Position numbers and translations under genes: made by a program. Below, piece by piece: positions 1 to 9,241 of a stretch of DNA of 64,000 nucleotides (within the stretch, counting starts at the first letter, position 1; every line of letters begins with the position of its first letter). The notes under the pieces are model-generated. The model saw only the letters and a program-made list of their open reading frames with translations. It had not been told where the DNA came from and did no database searches. Origin of the DNA: Acidobacteria bacterium 13_1_20CM_3_53_8 (GTDB lineage: Bacteria; Acidobacteriota; Blastocatellia; Pyrinomonadales; Pyrinomonadaceae); NCBI GenBank assembly GCA_001920415.1, contig MNJR01000101.1:20737-84736 (forward strand). The letters are read 5' to 3'.

Positions 1-973
1 TCGCATTCGCCCCGCCGCCCCAGGGGATTGAGAATGACGCTATCATTGCGCCCCTGTACGTTTTATCTTCATGCGCCTTCAATTCCATAACGGCCATGTT
101 GTATTGCGCTCTATACCTCGCCGGAGCGCTACGCACAGATGCCAGATATTCGTGCCAGCCCGCTTCGTATTCGTTTCTACACCGCGCGAACCCTTTCGAG
201 AGAGATTTTCCGGCGTTGCTTAAAGCTTCGTCGCCATTCTTTCCAAAGCCTAGCGCGAGAGTGAAATTCCCGTCACCGCGCACGCGCGCAACCTGCACAA
301 CGTTGCCGTCAGATGCGCGTGAATAATGGTTCTTCAAACGCCCGCCCTGATTGCGCAATTCAGTGAGACCATCGCTCGTGCCTAAGAATCCGTTCGTCGT
401 TTCGTCGAACCCTGTGCTAGACACGAGCGCCGATGCTTTGTCTGCGTCCGAAGCTAGAAGAGCGCCGTTCTCAGTCCAGGCAGTGTCGTGCATCCCGCTA
501 TTGTTGAGCGAAGGATCGAAATAGATGTATAGAGAATAGCCGTCGCTTCCCACGCTTGCGCGTCCAACGGGCTGAAACTTTATGTCAATCAAAAGGCCAG
601 CGCGCTCAGGGTCTGTAGTGTAAGTTTTAGTTATCGTGTACGCGCCCGTTTTCGCAGTATTCACCTGACGAAAACTGAGAGAGCGCGTATCCATGATGAC
701 GATGCGATGATCTGTGTCTTCTGTCTCAGTCTCTACGCGCCCATCGTGCACGACTACGAGTTGAAGCACCTCTGTATCAGGACAGTCAGCAGTCGGGTAA
801 TAAACCTCCGTCATCGCGCCGCCCTGCAATGTGAACCAGACTTTCGACTCAATACTGTTTGCAGTCCCCACAGCTTGCTTGCCTGCGTCGGGCCAGTGCG
901 CGTCATGTCCGGGCGCTGCAAACAAAGGTAAAAGTAGAAAGGTAAAAGTAAAAAGGGATAAGGCGAAAAGCAT
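1..973 (-). CDS. GH15 glucan 1,4-alpha-glucosidase / glucodextranase (3' end beyond window)
   Basis: The 324 visible codons read without a stop to the window edge, so the C-terminus is missing. After a signal peptide, the protein starts APGHDAHWPDAGK and continues KVWFTLQGGAMTEVYYPT, which matches the N-terminal beta-sandwich of bacterial GH15 glucoamylase and glucodextranase. Near the cut end it has MASFSIPWG-like residues (IASFSIPWGGGANA), a typical entry to the (alpha/alpha)6 catalytic domain. The catalytic glutamates lie outside the window. The enzyme should release glucose from alpha-glucans outside the cytoplasm. ATG at 973 is the only ATG between an upstream in-frame TGA and the mature domain, and no clear ribosome site precedes it. 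The signal peptide (MLFALSLFTFTFLLLPLFA) is encoded by the intergenic heptamer repeat. It lies 76 bp downstream of the permease on the same strand, so it probably shares its operon. Confidence 0.85.
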   Translation of the reverse strand, partial: MLFALSLFTFTFLLLPLFAAPGHDAHWPDAGKQAVGTANSIESKVWFTLQGGAMTEVYYPTADCPDTEVLQLVVVHDGRVETETEDTDHRIVIMDTRSLSFRQVNTAKTGAYTITKTYTTDPERAGLLIDIKFQPVGRASVGSDGYSLYIYFDPSLNNSGMHDTAWTENGALLASDADKASALVSSTGFDETTNGFLGTSDGLTELRNQGGRLKNHYSRASDGNVVQVARVRGDGNFTLALGFGKNGDEALSNAGKSLSKGFARCRNEYEAGWHEYLASVRSAPARYRAQYNMAVMELKAHEDKTYRGAMIASFSIPWGGGANA

Positions 974-1049
974 TTTTACATTTTTAATTAAGATATGGTT
1001 TCTGCCTCACTTTTGCCTTTTGCCTTTTACCTTTTGCCTTTCCTTTGCC
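924..1049. repeat. Heptamer inverted-repeat element (AAAAGGT/AAAAGTA words)
   Basis: The left arm (924-956) is made of 7-base words of the type AAAAGTA and AAAAGGT. The right arm (1007-1048) carries the complementary words CTTTTGC and CTTTTAC. They could fold into a long imperfect stem. The element fills the whole gap after the permease stop (1050) and runs into the start of the GH15 gene, where it encodes signal-peptide residues. Confidence 0.85.
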
Positions 1050-2267
1050 TCATCCTTTGCGACGACCGAGCATATCAAGCCCCACAGCGAAGACCAGAAT
1101 CGCACCCTTCGTTATGTCCTGCACGTAATCTTTAATTCCGGCCAGCGACATTCCGTTATCCAGACTCGCCATAAACAGCGCGCCAAGACAAGCGCCGAAG
1201 ACAGTGCCGCGCCCGCCCACAAGGCTCGCTCCGCCGATTACGCACGCCGCAATAGCGTTCAATTCCAGAAGCGTGCCAGCGTCGGGCGTCGCGCTGCCCA
1301 ATCGAGCAGTGTTTATCATCCCTGCTACAGCAGCGAGCGCGCCTATGATGCAGAAGACCGCAAGAATGTGCAGACGCAGGTTGATGCCGGAAAGGCGCGC
1401 CGCGTCCGGGTTGCCGCCTATGGCGTAAAGATAACGACCGAAAGTTGTCTGCTCTGTAAGGAACGCGCCCACGACTGCGACAGCGATCAAGATGATTACG
1501 GGAACAGGCACGCCAGAATAACTATTAAGAACCCAGATGAAACCTATTATGACTGCGGAAGGAATGATCGTGCGAACAGCAAGGCTTATCGCGCTCGCCG
1601 CCTGAAGCCCATGTCTTCGGCGCGCGCTATTGCGCCGGACGTTGAGGAGAACTATGCTTGCGACCGCCGCTACAGCAATCACCCACCCCGTAGGCTTTGA
1701 AACGTACTGCTGCCCAATGTCCCTAAAACTTTGCAGCGCAACGGGGATAGTGTTGCCTTGAGTTAGACCTTTAACCGCGCCGCGCCAAACAAGCATACCT
1801 CCGAGTGTGACTATGAACGCGGGGATGTTGGCATAAGCAGTGAGCGCGCCGTGCAGCGCTCCGATTAGAAGACCTGCGACCACTGCGGCTGCGAGCGCTG
1901 GCACAAGTCCGTAGCCGAACCAAGTCAAAAATATCGCTGCTATTCCTCCTGTCAACCCGACGACCGAACCTACGGAGAGATCAATCTGTCCCGTGACGAT
2001 GACCATCAACATGCCTACGGCCAGCACTCCCGTCACAGCCGTCTGCCGCATAAGGTTCGAGATATTGCGCGGCTCAAGAAAGATGTTGTTGGTTTTATAA
2101 GAGAAGATTACCCAGATAGCCACCAGCGCGAAGACCAAGGTATAAGCGCGCAAAGCGTCTGTGGGAATCCGTAATCCGCCGACGCGCAACTGCGGCGCTG
2201 TGTCTGCCATCACAGGCGGTCTGTCAACCGCAGGCTCGTTTGCAACACGCTCGTTGGTTTGGCTCAT
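1050..2267 (-). CDS. xylH: Xylose-type sugar ABC transporter permease
   Basis: This is a 405-residue inner-membrane permease of the BPD_transp_2 (RbsC/XylH) family with about ten hydrophobic segments. The family hallmark is seen in VGMLMVIVTGQIDLSVGSVVG and in the later GGASLVGGRGTVFGA. It should form the channel of a monosaccharide importer with the ATPase and binding protein upstream. The start is placed at 2267 because AGAAAGG lies 8 bases before that ATG. A longer reading from 2330 would add 21 residues encoded by repeat DNA. It is third in the order binding protein, ATPase, permease, as in xylFGH of Escherichia coli, and is followed by GH15. The xylose assignment rests on family resemblance; glucose or another sugar is possible. 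Confidence 0.88.
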   Translation of the reverse strand: MSQTNERVANEPAVDRPPVMADTAPQLRVGGLRIPTDALRAYTLVFALVAIWVIFSYKTNNIFLEPRNISNLMRQTAVTGVLAVGMLMVIVTGQIDLSVGSVVGLTGGIAAIFLTWFGYGLVPALAAAVVAGLLIGALHGALTAYANIPAFIVTLGGMLVWRGAVKGLTQGNTIPVALQSFRDIGQQYVSKPTGWVIAVAAVASIVLLNVRRNSARRRHGLQAASAISLAVRTIIPSAVIIGFIWVLNSYSGVPVPVIILIAVAVVGAFLTEQTTFGRYLYAIGGNPDAARLSGINLRLHILAVFCIIGALAAVAGMINTARLGSATPDAGTLLELNAIAACVIGGASLVGGRGTVFGACLGALFMASLDNGMSLAGIKDYVQDITKGAILVFAVGLDMLGRRKG

Positions 2268-2282
2268 CGGTAAGACCTTTCT

Positions 2283-2406
2283 GAAGTGAGCAGTGAGCGG
2301 TAAGCAGTGAGCAGTAGGTTTTCTGAGCATTAACCTTGAGAGATGAATTCAAGACAGCAAGCCTCTCAACCTCTTCTTGCTGACTACTGCTTACTGCTCA
2401 CTTCTT
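2283..2406. repeat. Heptamer inverted-repeat element (AGTGAGC/AGTAAGC words)
   Basis: The left arm (2283-2316) carries AGTGAGC-type words and the right arm (2381-2404) carries the complementary ACTGCTC/ACTACTG words. The right arm overlaps the end of xylG. Read on the minus strand, three successive heptamers contain TGA, TAA and TAG in three different frames, and the xylG stop is the TAG. Confidence 0.85.
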
Positions 2407-3934
2407 TCACGTGTCCTGTCGCGCAGGACATTACTGCTTCGGGTGTGGCTTCCGCTCGTTTGAACTCGCCTGTGATGTGTCCCTCATGCAAGACAAGCAC
2501 GCGGTCGGAGAGTCCGAGGACTTCTGGCAATTCGGACGAGACGAGTACGATTGCCAATCCTTCGCTCGCCAGACGGTTGACCTGAGCGTAAATCTCCTGC
2601 TTTGCGCCAACGTCAATGCCGCGCGTTGGCTCGTCCAGAAAGAGAACGCGCGGTTTCGTCAACAGCCATTTCGCCAGAACTACCTTCTGCTGGTTGCCGC
2701 CAGAAAGCGTGCCTACAATAGTGAAAACGTTATTGGCCTTCACGCGAAGCTCGCGTGAAGCACGTTCGCCTGCGGCTGCTTCCGCATCAGCGTTCGTCAC
2801 AAATCTGCCGGACACGTGCGGCAGACTTGCAAGCGTCATGTTGTTCAAGATTGTCTGATCCAGAATCAGCCCGAAGCGTTTTCGATCTTCCGTAACAAAA
2901 CCCAGTCCGTACCTGATTGCTTCAGAAGGACTATTGATGCGTACGCGTTTCCCTTCCACGAAAATCTGGCCGCGCACACGCCCCGCATGAGCGCCGAAGA
3001 TTGCCATCAGCAGGTCGCTGCGTCCTGCGCCCATCAATCCGGCTATCCCTAAAACTTCGCCGCGCCGCACACTGAAGCTAACATTCTTGACCAGAAATTT
3101 TCCGGGAACGTTAGGGTCTTCGACAGTCATGTTGCGAACCTCGAACACAGGCGCTCCTGCCTCGTGCGTCCGCTTAGGAAAGATGTCTCCGACCTCGCGC
3201 CCGACCATTCGCGCAATCACGCGCGCCTCGTCCAGATTTTTGGTAAAGTCGGTCCCGACCGTTCGCCCGTCGCGCAGGACTGTGATGCGGTCGCTCAATC
3301 GGAACACTTCATCAAGCTTGTGCGAGATGTAGATCATCCCTACGCCGCGCGCACGCAAACTGTCCAGGATTTTGAAGAGCGTTTCGACCTCTGATTCCGT
3401 TAGCGCTGCCGTAGGCTCGTCCAGCACGAGTATGCGCGCCGTCTGGGAAAGCGCTTTTGCAATCTCTACAAGTTGCTGCTGGCCTATTCCTAGATTTCGC
3501 ACGGGCGTGCGCGGGTCAATCTTCAAATGAAGCTCGTCTAGAAGCGCGTGAGCGCGGCGGTAAAGTTCATCCCAGAGAATTATGCCGAAGCGACGAGGCT
3601 CGCGCCCAAGAAAAATGTTCTCGCCGACGGTCATGTCTTTGACGAGCGAGAGTTCCTGATAGACTACGGCGATGCCTGCCGATTCAGCCTGACGTATTCC
3701 AGCAAAACGCTGTGCCTCGCCATTAATTAAAATTTCGCCGCCGTACTCTGGATGAGGATAGACGCCGCCTAGCACTTTCATCAGCGTTGACTTGCCAGCG
3801 CCATTCTCGCCCACGAGCGCGTGAACCTCGCCCGCATAGAGGTCGAAGCTCACGCCGTCCAGAGCGCGCACGCCCGGAAAACTCTTCGTGATGTTGCGCA
3901 TCTCAAGAAGCGGCTGTTTGCTCTCGGCGGCCAT
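2384..3934 (-). CDS. xylG: Xylose-type sugar ABC transporter ATP-binding protein
   Basis: This 516-residue cytoplasmic ATPase has two ABC domains, as usual for the monosaccharide (CUT2) importers. Domain 1 has Walker A GENGAGKST near residue 43, a family-typical weak signature (GIGQQQLVEIAKAL) and Walker B ILVLDEPTAAL. Domain 2 has the degenerate P-loop GLMGAGRSD, a full LSGGNQQKVVLAKWL signature and VLFLDEPTRGID. The length is normal for XylG, RbsA and MglA. ATG 3934 is preceded by GGGGA at a suitable distance. The last residues (VSSKQ) and the stop are encoded inside the heptamer repeat at 2381-2406, so the natural C-terminus has been shaped by the repeat. It is the middle gene of the importer operon. 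Confidence 0.92.
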   Translation of the reverse strand: MAAESKQPLLEMRNITKSFPGVRALDGVSFDLYAGEVHALVGENGAGKSTLMKVLGGVYPHPEYGGEILINGEAQRFAGIRQAESAGIAVVYQELSLVKDMTVGENIFLGREPRRFGIILWDELYRRAHALLDELHLKIDPRTPVRNLGIGQQQLVEIAKALSQTARILVLDEPTAALTESEVETLFKILDSLRARGVGMIYISHKLDEVFRLSDRITVLRDGRTVGTDFTKNLDEARVIARMVGREVGDIFPKRTHEAGAPVFEVRNMTVEDPNVPGKFLVKNVSFSVRRGEVLGIAGLMGAGRSDLLMAIFGAHAGRVRGQIFVEGKRVRINSPSEAIRYGLGFVTEDRKRFGLILDQTILNNMTLASLPHVSGRFVTNADAEAAAGERASRELRVKANNVFTIVGTLSGGNQQKVVLAKWLLTKPRVLFLDEPTRGIDVGAKQEIYAQVNRLASEGLAIVLVSSELPEVLGLSDRVLVLHEGHITGEFKRAEATPEAVMSCATGHVKEVSSKQ

Positions 3935-3990
3935 TCAATATTCCCCACAGAAAATGCTGGCTCATGACAAGAATCGTGGCAAATGAAAAC

Positions 3991-4069
3991 TATCCACGCG
4001 CACCACACGAAATAACACGAATGAAGAAGCTATTTCTTTTCGTGTCTTTTCGTGTGAATTCGTGGATAG
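3991..4069. repeat. Decamer inverted-repeat element (CACGAANNNN words)
   Basis: TATCCACG at the left pairs with CGTGGATA at the right. Inside, CACGAA recurs every 10 bases and the right arm carries the complementary TTCGTG words. Related elements lie at 13342-13429 and 18081-18156. It sits between xylF and xylG. Confidence 0.85.
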
Positions 4070-4130
4070 CTCTTTCTCTCATCATCTTGCTCTTCTCATC
4101 AGCACTATTCCTTATAATTGAGCCAGAGCG

Positions 4131-5315
4131 TTAGATCGTCGGCGTCATGTTGCAGATGAGCGCGAACAGTTCTGTGTTCTCTTCCTCTCGGCGGTTTCTG
4201 GCATTTGCGTTCGTGTTGCTTTGCGCTTGCGGCTTAGGCCATTGCTCGCGCGGCACGTTCGCGTAAACCTCTTCCAGCTTATGATAGCCGTCGCGTATCA
4301 CAGTGTCTGCCATGTTGCTTCTATCAACGGAGACCGGCGGAATCAAAATGGCAGGTATAGGCTTGCCGTTATCAACCGTGTCGTGCGTTTCGACTCTTTC
4401 GCCGTGTGCGAGTTTCATAGCCGCGTCAACGGCTGAGTAAGCAAGCGGTTTGATTGGCTTGTAAACGGTCATGGTCTGCTTGCCTTCAGCAATTCGCTGG
4501 CATGCTGCCAACTCCGCGTCCTGACCTGTAACAATCACCTTGCCCGTAAGGTTCTGCTCTTCTATAGCGCGTATGGCACCGCCAGCAGTTCCATCGTTCG
4601 ATGCGACCACAGCCTGAATATTATTGTTCGTCTGGGTGAGCGCATTTTCAGTTATGTTCAAAGCCTCTTCTGCTTTCCACTCGCGCGCGGGCTGGTCAAC
4701 GACGATTCTTATGTCGCCGCGCTGCACAGCCGGGTTTAGAATGTTCATCTGCCCATCGTGAAGAAGCTTTGCATTGTTATCCGTCGGCGAGCCTTGAACG
4801 AGGACGAAGTTCGCAGGCTTAGGAGCGTTCGGAAGCTGATTGAGATGATCCAGCGCGTACTGAGCCTGCATCTCTCCAATCTTTATGACCTGATGCGAGA
4901 GATAAAGGTCAACGTCCGTGCCTAAGATAAGACGGTCGTAGCTTATGACTGGAACATTCTGGCGATGAGCCGATTCGACTATGGCTTTGGCCGCCTGCCC
5001 GTCGTGCGGCGCGACTATTAGAACGTTGACGCCCTGCGTCAGCATGTTCTCGGCCTGTGCCAGTTGAAGGCTGTCGCTGCCGTTGGCAACCTGCGTGATA
5101 ATGTCAGCGCCGACTTCGCGCGCGTGCGCTTCAACCAACTCCCTGTCGCGCTGCCATCGCTCTTCTTTGAGCGTGTCCATCGAAAAGCCTATGCGAACTT
5201 TTCCGCTGCTGCTCTTCGCCTGATTGCCGCCGGATTGATTCGGCTGGTTGGCGCAACCCGCCGAGAGAAGCGCCGCTGCCATCAAGAACACAATAAACTT
5301 TTTCAGAGATCGCAT
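4131..5315 (-). CDS. xylF: Xylose-type periplasmic sugar-binding lipoprotein
   Basis: This 394-residue substrate-binding protein of the Peripla_BP_4 family closely follows XylF. Diagnostic segments are RIGFSMDTLKEERWQRDRE, SPTDNNAKLLHDGQM, VVASNDGTAGGAIRAI, VTGQDAELAACQRIAEGKQ and TMTVYKPIKPLA. The N-terminus is a lipoprotein signal with lipobox LLSAGC, so it is probably anchored to the outside of a membrane. The ATG at 5315 follows AAGGAAGG with 7 intervening bases, a strong ribosome site. The last twenty or so residues, rich in N, R and E, extend beyond the usual XylF end. As first gene of the operon it defines the cargo, which resemblance suggests is xylose or a similar monosaccharide. Confidence 0.92.
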   Translation of the reverse strand: MRSLKKFIVFLMAAALLSAGCANQPNQSGGNQAKSSSGKVRIGFSMDTLKEERWQRDRELVEAHAREVGADIITQVANGSDSLQLAQAENMLTQGVNVLIVAPHDGQAAKAIVESAHRQNVPVISYDRLILGTDVDLYLSHQVIKIGEMQAQYALDHLNQLPNAPKPANFVLVQGSPTDNNAKLLHDGQMNILNPAVQRGDIRIVVDQPAREWKAEEALNITENALTQTNNNIQAVVASNDGTAGGAIRAIEEQNLTGKVIVTGQDAELAACQRIAEGKQTMTVYKPIKPLAYSAVDAAMKLAHGERVETHDTVDNGKPIPAILIPPVSVDRSNMADTVIRDGYHKLEEVYANVPREQWPKPQAQSNTNANARNRREEENTELFALICNMTPTI

Positions 5316-5729
5316 AGGTTATCCTTCCTTTTTGCGCCTCCAACTGTGTGCGCAAGCTGAGCGAGTAGAGACGTGCGCTCTATAAGCCCCGCACAGCTTG
5401 CGCCGCGCCTCGCGTTTGATTGAAGGGAAACTGAACTGCTTTTACCTGTGGCCGTAAGCTTAACAAAGCCAACCGGAAAATTCTATTGAATTTTCTTGTC
5501 TTCGGTGCTATTTTGCGCTCATCCCCGATAGTTTTTCTGTACGAAGCAGCCGCGAGCTGTGAAAGCTATAATCTATTTCCCTTCAAGCGCGAACATGTTT
5601 GAAAGCTTGTGCGACGGTGTAAGTCGCACAAGAAATGCTCTTTGCTAGCAAAAGAATCCTTGGCCTCGCTTGATTTAATGGCGAAGGCTAATCCGGTCTG
5701 TACATTTTTGACATGGGGAGAGTTAATCT
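5316..5729. other. Divergent intergenic region with a perfect 10-bp hairpin
   Basis: This 414-bp gap separates xylF and the TonB-dependent receptor, which diverge, so it must hold both promoters. No convincing promoter boxes were identified. The one clear structure is a perfect 10-bp stem, CTTGTGCGAC (5606-5615) with GTCGCACAAG (5623-5632) around a 7-base loop, about 100 bases before the receptor start. It has no T-run, so it is not an ordinary terminator. Confidence 0.55.
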
Positions 5730-8700
5730 ATGAATCCCAAACTTCATCTCGTCCGCGCAATTCTTTGTAGCCTTGCGACGCTCCTGCTCGCCATGAGCGC
5801 ACAGGCTCAGTTCCGCGCAGCCGTGCAAGGCACAGTGTTCGACCCGAACAACGCAGGCGTCGTCGGCGCAACCGTCACCCTAACCAACAGCGAAACAAAC
5901 AAGTCGCAGCAGACGACCACAAGCAGCGAAGGCTTCTACCGCTTCACTGAATTGCCGCCGGGCACGTACACACTGACGGCAGAGATGACTGGCTTTAAGA
6001 GGCAGTCGCTCGAATCGGTCGTCGTCAACGCGGAGCAGACGCTTGGCGTAAACATACAGCTTGAGTTGGGCGTGGCAACTGAGACCGTCACAATCACGGA
6101 TCAGGTGAGCCAGCAGATTGAGACCGAAAACGCTAACATTGACCGCAACGTCTCCACTATGGAGATACAACGCCTTCCGCAGTTTGGGCGCGACCCTTAC
6201 GAGTTGACCAGATTGACGCCCGGAGTGTTTGGCGATTTCGCGCGCGGCGGCAGCGGCACAGCAGTAAATCTACCCAACCAATCGGGGCCGGGCGGATCGA
6301 ATAGAGCAATCTTTCAAACGGAGAACCAACCTCAAATTTCAGCTAACGGCCAGCGTGTCTCTGCAAATAGCTACCAGATTGACGGCACTAGCGTGAACAG
6401 TTTGACATGGGGCGGCGCGGCTGTTGTGACGCCCAACCAGGAATCTGTTAGAGAGGTGCAGGTCATCGCTAACAATTATTCTGCGGAGTACGGGCGCAAC
6501 TCCGGCGCGCAGGTTCTGACCGTTTCGCAGAGCGGGACCAACGATTTTCACGGCAGTCTCTTCATCAAGAATAACAGCCCCGGTCTTAACGCCTTCAACA
6601 AATACGGTGGGCCTGGGCCAAACGGAACTTCGCTTCCGGGCGTGCGGAACAACCAGCACTATAACCAGTTCGGCGGCAGCCTCGGCGGGCCTATTCCAAT
6701 TCCGCGATTCGGCGAACGCACGGGGCCGGACTTCAAGCTGGCAAAGAATAAAGCATTCTTCTTCTTCTCTTATGAAGGCTTGCGCAGCAACTCCACAAGC
6801 GTATTCACCGAACTGGTCGAGACTCCTCAATACAGACAACTCATTCAGCAGGTCAGACCGGGCAGCATAGCTGCAAGGATATTGGGTTCGCCCGGTATTG
6901 AGCCGCGCATCATCAGCGTCATTCCCGTCCCCTGCAATTTCTTCTCAGGCTTCAACAACACCAACTGCCGGCAGGTAGCTGGTGGATTAGATTTAGGCTC
7001 GCCCGCCGGGGCTACAGGTCAGTATCTAAGCTTTGGCAACTTACAGGGCGGCGGCTTTGACGGCATTCCAGACGTAGAGTACGCTCAGATGGCCGCGCCT
7101 CAAACGAGCCGTGGCAACCAGTTCAATCCTCGAATTGACCTGAATCTGACCACCAGAGATACGATTACCTTCAGCAGCTACATCTCGCAATTCAAAGGTC
7201 TGTCGAGCGACCCCGGTGGCAGGAGTCGTCCAATGGCAGATATAAACACAGCGCCTCGCAATCTCTTTGGGACGCTGACCTATGTTCGCACAATCTCTCC
7301 GACCACTATCAACGAGGCGCGCGTTAACGGCACGCGCTTCGCATTCAATGAACTGAACTCCTCGACTGGAACTAATTGGGGCATCCCGCGCATAGAGATT
7401 GAGACCTACCCGCGCGACCGCATACGTTTTGGCCCACCGTGGGCTGAAACCACTCCGGGCATCTTCGCGCAGAACACTTATGAGTTTCGTGACACGCTGA
7501 GGAATTCGCATGGGAATCACGGACTAAGTTTCGGCGTGGACATCAACTGGGAGCAGAATAATAACAATCTGTTGGGCGGCTCTCGCCCGCTCTACACTTT
7601 TGCCGGACTCTTCAACTTCGCCAACGACGCGCCGCTCTTCTACCAGATTCGCGCCAACCCGCAGACAGGCGGGCCTGCCATTGCGCAGCGCTACTTCCGT
7701 TCAAAAATCTACTCGCTCTTCGCTCAGGACGACTGGAAGATCAGACCTAACCTTACGCTCAACCTTGGGCTTCGCTGGGAATACTTTACGCCCCTATCGG
7801 AAGCGCAAGGACATCTCAGCAATCTTGTGTTAGGCCAGGGCACGGCAGGATTGACAGGGGCGAGCCTTGTAGTCACCAAGAGTTTGTATCCCCCTGACCG
7901 TAACAACTTCGCTCCGCGTATAGGCTTCGCGTGGAGTCCCAAAAATTTTGCAGGCGTGCACACGGAGAACAACCTTGTGATACGCGGCGGCTTTGGCATC
8001 GCTTACAATAGGATTCCCACGGTCGTCTTCGCTAACGCGTTCGGCAATCCGCCCTTCTTTGAACGAGCAAATATCTGTTGCGGCACATCCGCAAGCGACT
8101 TCAGCACGCCTTTCAACGGCGGCCAGATTCTCTATGCGCTCGGAGCAAACAATTCGCCATCCAGCTACCCGGCGAATCCCGCGCTTGTTTTGACATTCAA
8201 TCCGACAACGGGAGTGCCGAATGTGACGAACGGAGGAATACAACTGGAGGTCTGGGGCGCGCCCGCTAAAGTGCCTACGCCCTACGTCTATACCTACTCG
8301 CTAGAAGGGCAGTACGCCTTGCCCGCCAAGCTCACGGCCACGCTAGGTTATCAAGGGAGCACAGGCCGCAAGCTTTTGCGGCTTGTCAATGAACAATTCT
8401 TCTTTCCGAACCCGAGTTGGGTGGGCGGCGTCTTCTTCCCTACGCCTGACACGGACTCCAATTACAACGCTATGCTCGTAACGCTGTCGCGCCGGTTCGC
8501 TCAGGGCTTCCAGTTCAATGCCAACTATCGTTGGAGCAAGAGCATTGACGTTGTTTCAAATGAAGCTCCAACCGCGCAGACAAATCCTACGTATCCATTG
8601 GACGTGCGACAAGAGGTTGGCCCATCGGATTACGACGTGCGCCACAACTTCGTCATGTCTGCGCTCTGGGATTTGCCCTTCTTCAATCACCGCCGCGACC

Positions 8701-9215
8701 TTGCGGGAAGCATTCTGGGCGGCTGGCATCTGGACACAATCATCACGTGGCACACGGGCTTCCCATGGACGCCGCTTGTGGGTAATTGCATCAGCACGCG
8801 CGGCGCGTCAATCTGTCCTGTCCGACCTGTGGCCTACTCCGGCGGAGCAGGCACATCTTCATCCAATTCTGCCTTTATCACAGGTAGCAATTTCCCCGGC
8901 GGCGGAGCAAAATTCTTTTCTACGGCTGCGCCTGTAGGATTCCAACTGCCCGGCGTTGGCCGCAACTCGTTCCGAGGGCCGCACTACCGCGACGTTGATC
9001 TGTCAATCGCCAAGCGCTTCGGACTTTCAAGCTTGCTCAATGAAGGAGCTTCCTTTGAGATAAAAGCCAACTTCTTCAATGTCTTCAACCTGCTGAACCT
9101 ACAGCCATTCGGGTTCAATACTTCGAGCACGGTTGTCACCGATGCTAACTTCGGTCGTGCAGGGGGCGCGCTCTCAGGCCGTGTCGTGGAGGTGCAGGCG
9201 CGGTTCAGTTTCTAA
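5730..9215 (+). CDS. Oar-like TonB-dependent outer-membrane receptor
   Basis: This 1161-residue protein begins with a signal peptide ending near MSAQAQ. A carboxypeptidase-regulatory-like beta domain follows (VQGTVFDPNNAGVVGATVTLTN, about residues 33-115). Next are a plug domain (QISANGQRVSANSYQIDG) and a long beta-barrel that ends in aromatic FSF. This is the Oar/SusC-like layout common in Acidobacteriota, where such receptors are thought to bind and import oligosaccharides or other large ligands. GGAGAG lies 8 bases before the ATG. Its neighbours are a sugar importer and many glycoside hydrolases, so a glucan or oligosaccharide ligand is a reasonable inference. No SusD-like partner is seen. 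Confidence 0.9.
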   Translation: MNPKLHLVRAILCSLATLLLAMSAQAQFRAAVQGTVFDPNNAGVVGATVTLTNSETNKSQQTTTSSEGFYRFTELPPGTYTLTAEMTGFKRQSLESVVVNAEQTLGVNIQLELGVATETVTITDQVSQQIETENANIDRNVSTMEIQRLPQFGRDPYELTRLTPGVFGDFARGGSGTAVNLPNQSGPGGSNRAIFQTENQPQISANGQRVSANSYQIDGTSVNSLTWGGAAVVTPNQESVREVQVIANNYSAEYGRNSGAQVLTVSQSGTNDFHGSLFIKNNSPGLNAFNKYGGPGPNGTSLPGVRNNQHYNQFGGSLGGPIPIPRFGERTGPDFKLAKNKAFFFFSYEGLRSNSTSVFTELVETPQYRQLIQQVRPGSIAARILGSPGIEPRIISVIPVPCNFFSGFNNTNCRQVAGGLDLGSPAGATGQYLSFGNLQGGGFDGIPDVEYAQMAAPQTSRGNQFNPRIDLNLTTRDTITFSSYISQFKGLSSDPGGRSRPMADINTAPRNLFGTLTYVRTISPTTINEARVNGTRFAFNELNSSTGTNWGIPRIEIETYPRDRIRFGPPWAETTPGIFAQNTYEFRDTLRNSHGNHGLSFGVDINWEQNNNNLLGGSRPLYTFAGLFNFANDAPLFYQIRANPQTGGPAIAQRYFRSKIYSLFAQDDWKIRPNLTLNLGLRWEYFTPLSEAQGHLSNLVLGQGTAGLTGASLVVTKSLYPPDRNNFAPRIGFAWSPKNFAGVHTENNLVIRGGFGIAYNRIPTVVFANAFGNPPFFERANICCGTSASDFSTPFNGGQILYALGANNSPSSYPANPALVLTFNPTTGVPNVTNGGIQLEVWGAPAKVPTPYVYTYSLEGQYALPAKLTATLGYQGSTGRKLLRLVNEQFFFPNPSWVGGVFFPTPDTDSNYNAMLVTLSRRFAQGFQFNANYRWSKSIDVVSNEAPTAQTNPTYPLDVRQEVGPSDYDVRHNFVMSALWDLPFFNHRRDLAGSILGGWHLDTIITWHTGFPWTPLVGNCISTRGASICPVRPVAYSGGAGTSSSNSAFITGSNFPGGGAKFFSTAAPVGFQLPGVGRNSFRGPHYRDVDLSIAKRFGLSSLLNEGASFEIKANFFNVFNLLNLQPFGFNTSSTVVTDANFGRAGGALSGRVVEVQARFSF

Positions 9216-9241
9216 TCGAAATAGAGAAACGGAGAACGAAG

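Noticed and set aside
831-1700. Plus-strand open frame of 289 codons across the GH15 start and the permease gene
   Set aside because: It is antisense to two well-supported genes, starts in one and ends in the other, and its product is low-complexity and basic with no family resemblance.
6339-6839. Minus-strand open frames inside the TonB receptor gene
   Set aside because: They are shadows of the long plus-strand frame in a GC-rich gene, with no domain, signal or ribosome site.
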